A stretch of 35,600 bases of DNA, taken from Spartobacteria bacterium. Lineage in GTDB: Bacteria > Verrucomicrobiota > Verrucomicrobiia > Chthoniobacterales > UBA10450. Location of the stretch: assembly GCA_003169695.1 (NCBI GenBank), contig PNAS01000063.1:31949-67548 (forward strand), given 5' to 3'. Positions 35,174 to 35,600 of this stretch are shown piece by piece. Every line of letters starts with the position of its first letter. The first letter of the stretch is position 1. Position numbers and translations under genes: made by a program. The notes beneath the pieces were generated by a model. It was not told where the DNA came from. It worked only from the letters and a program-made list of their open reading frames with translations, and made no database searches.

Positions 35174-35323
35174 ATTCTTCTGTATCTGCCGATCGGGAGT
35201 TATTTCGGCTTTGTCCCGCTGCCGGCCAGCTTCTGGATATGGATCGCTGGATTCGTTCTTTGCTATTCGGTGCTAACTCATTCGGTTAAAGTCTGGTTCC
35301 ACCGGAAATACGGAATAGATTAA
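35174..35323 (+). pseudogene. C-terminal remnant of an MgtA-type P-type ATPase
   Basis: 49 codons read ILLYLPIGSYFGFVPLPASF, WIWIAGFVLCYSVLTHSVKV, WFHRKYGID, closely matching the last two transmembrane segments and basic tail of Mg2+-importing P-type ATPases (QLVKxWFxRRYG type). A TGA lies two codons before (35168-35170), and no phosphorylation motif is nearby. It is a 5'-truncated fragment, one base before the next ATG. Confidence 0.65.
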
Positions 35324-35324
35324 C

Positions 35325-35600
35325 ATGAGAAGCCTTCTCGATGCCCTGCAGGCTGGCCGCTTGATTGAATTAGCGGACAACCACAAGATCAAGGCGCTGG
35401 AATATCTAGCTGCGCTAATTGAGGCTATTCCAGACATTGGAGTCGAAGGCGGTATCACGGAAAATGTGCTGGCGCGCGAGCACGTGCACAACACAGGCAT
35501 AGGGAAAGGTTGGGCTTGTCCGCACGCGCGCGCGCCGCACGATGGCGAACTGGTTTGCGCGGTGGGCTGGAGTCCCGCGGGCATCGACTACGGTGCGCCT
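35325..35600 (+). CDS. PTS IIA-domain protein (EIIA-Fru/PtsN type), 3' partial
   Basis: Ninety-two codons from ATG 35325 to the end of the window. ALEYLAALIEAIPD, then NTGIGKGWACPHARAPHDGE with the phosphorylatable H67, and VCAVGWSPAGIDYGAP match the PTS_EIIA_2 domain. Such stand-alone domains regulate transport or metabolism rather than import sugar. The start follows the mgtA remnant's stop by one base, so the two once formed an operon. The C-terminus is outside the window. Confidence 0.85.
   Translation, partial: MRSLLDALQAGRLIELADNHKIKALEYLAALIEAIPDIGVEGGITENVLAREHVHNTGIGKGWACPHARAPHDGELVCAVGWSPAGIDYGAP

Overview
The window looks like a chromosomal fragment of a high-GC, Gram-negative soil bacterium, most probably a verrucomicrobium of the Spartobacteria/Chthoniobacterales type. 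This is inference from the gene set: LpxI implies lipid A, the glycogen synthase is of the short GT4 type, a DUF5069 protein is present, and the intergenic DNA is full of short palindromic (REP-like) elements, several of which run into genes. No rRNA, CRISPR array, integrase, transposase or prophage gene was seen.

Layout. 1-2580: 3' part of a large secreted beta-propeller protein with a Thr/Pro linker and four IPT/TIG repeats. 2.6-5.0 kb: a SnoaL-like remnant, a cupin, an unlisted 36-residue basic protein and a CPBP membrane protease. 5.2-9.6 kb: a 993-residue TIR-membrane-TPR protein divergent from a J-domain-like protein. 9.6-16 kb: a DHA2 drug exporter, gluconokinase, 3-methyladenine glycosylase I, DUF5069, a LolA-like lipoprotein, a secreted protein and a membrane hydrolase-like protein. 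16.2-18.6 kb: a manganese unit (mntR divergent from mntH-usp) with a palindrome over the mntH start. 18.6-20.2 kb: decayed dehydrogenase tail, a PH-like membrane protein and a 5'-truncated comM. 20.3-24.1 kb: glgA, obgE (carrying a 51-residue repeat-derived insertion) and a GT4 glycosyltransferase. 24.2-31.7 kb: complete F1Fo ATP synthase operon atpBEFHAGDC followed by lpxI. 31.7-35.6 kb: a nucleoside hydrolase, two small lipoproteins, tRNA-Ala(GGC), a DedA protein, a small DUF3309-like membrane protein, the tail of an MgtA-type ATPase and the start of a PTS IIA-domain protein.

How it fits together. The ATP synthase is H+-type by the c-subunit residues; a palindromic element separates atpA from atpG and another separates atpC from lpxI. 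The manganese genes form a self-contained regulated unit with all six metal ligands of MntR conserved. Several genes are remnants (SnoaL, zinc dehydrogenase, comM, mgtA, perhaps hsdS), so the window mixes a stable housekeeping core (20-32 kb) with eroding accessory DNA. The most unusual signals are the in-frame palindromic insertion in Obg, the comM truncation at a perfect hairpin, start codons lying inside palindromes, and the TIR-TPR/J-domain divergent pair. Most start codons in the atp operon lack a clear Shine-Dalgarno sequence.
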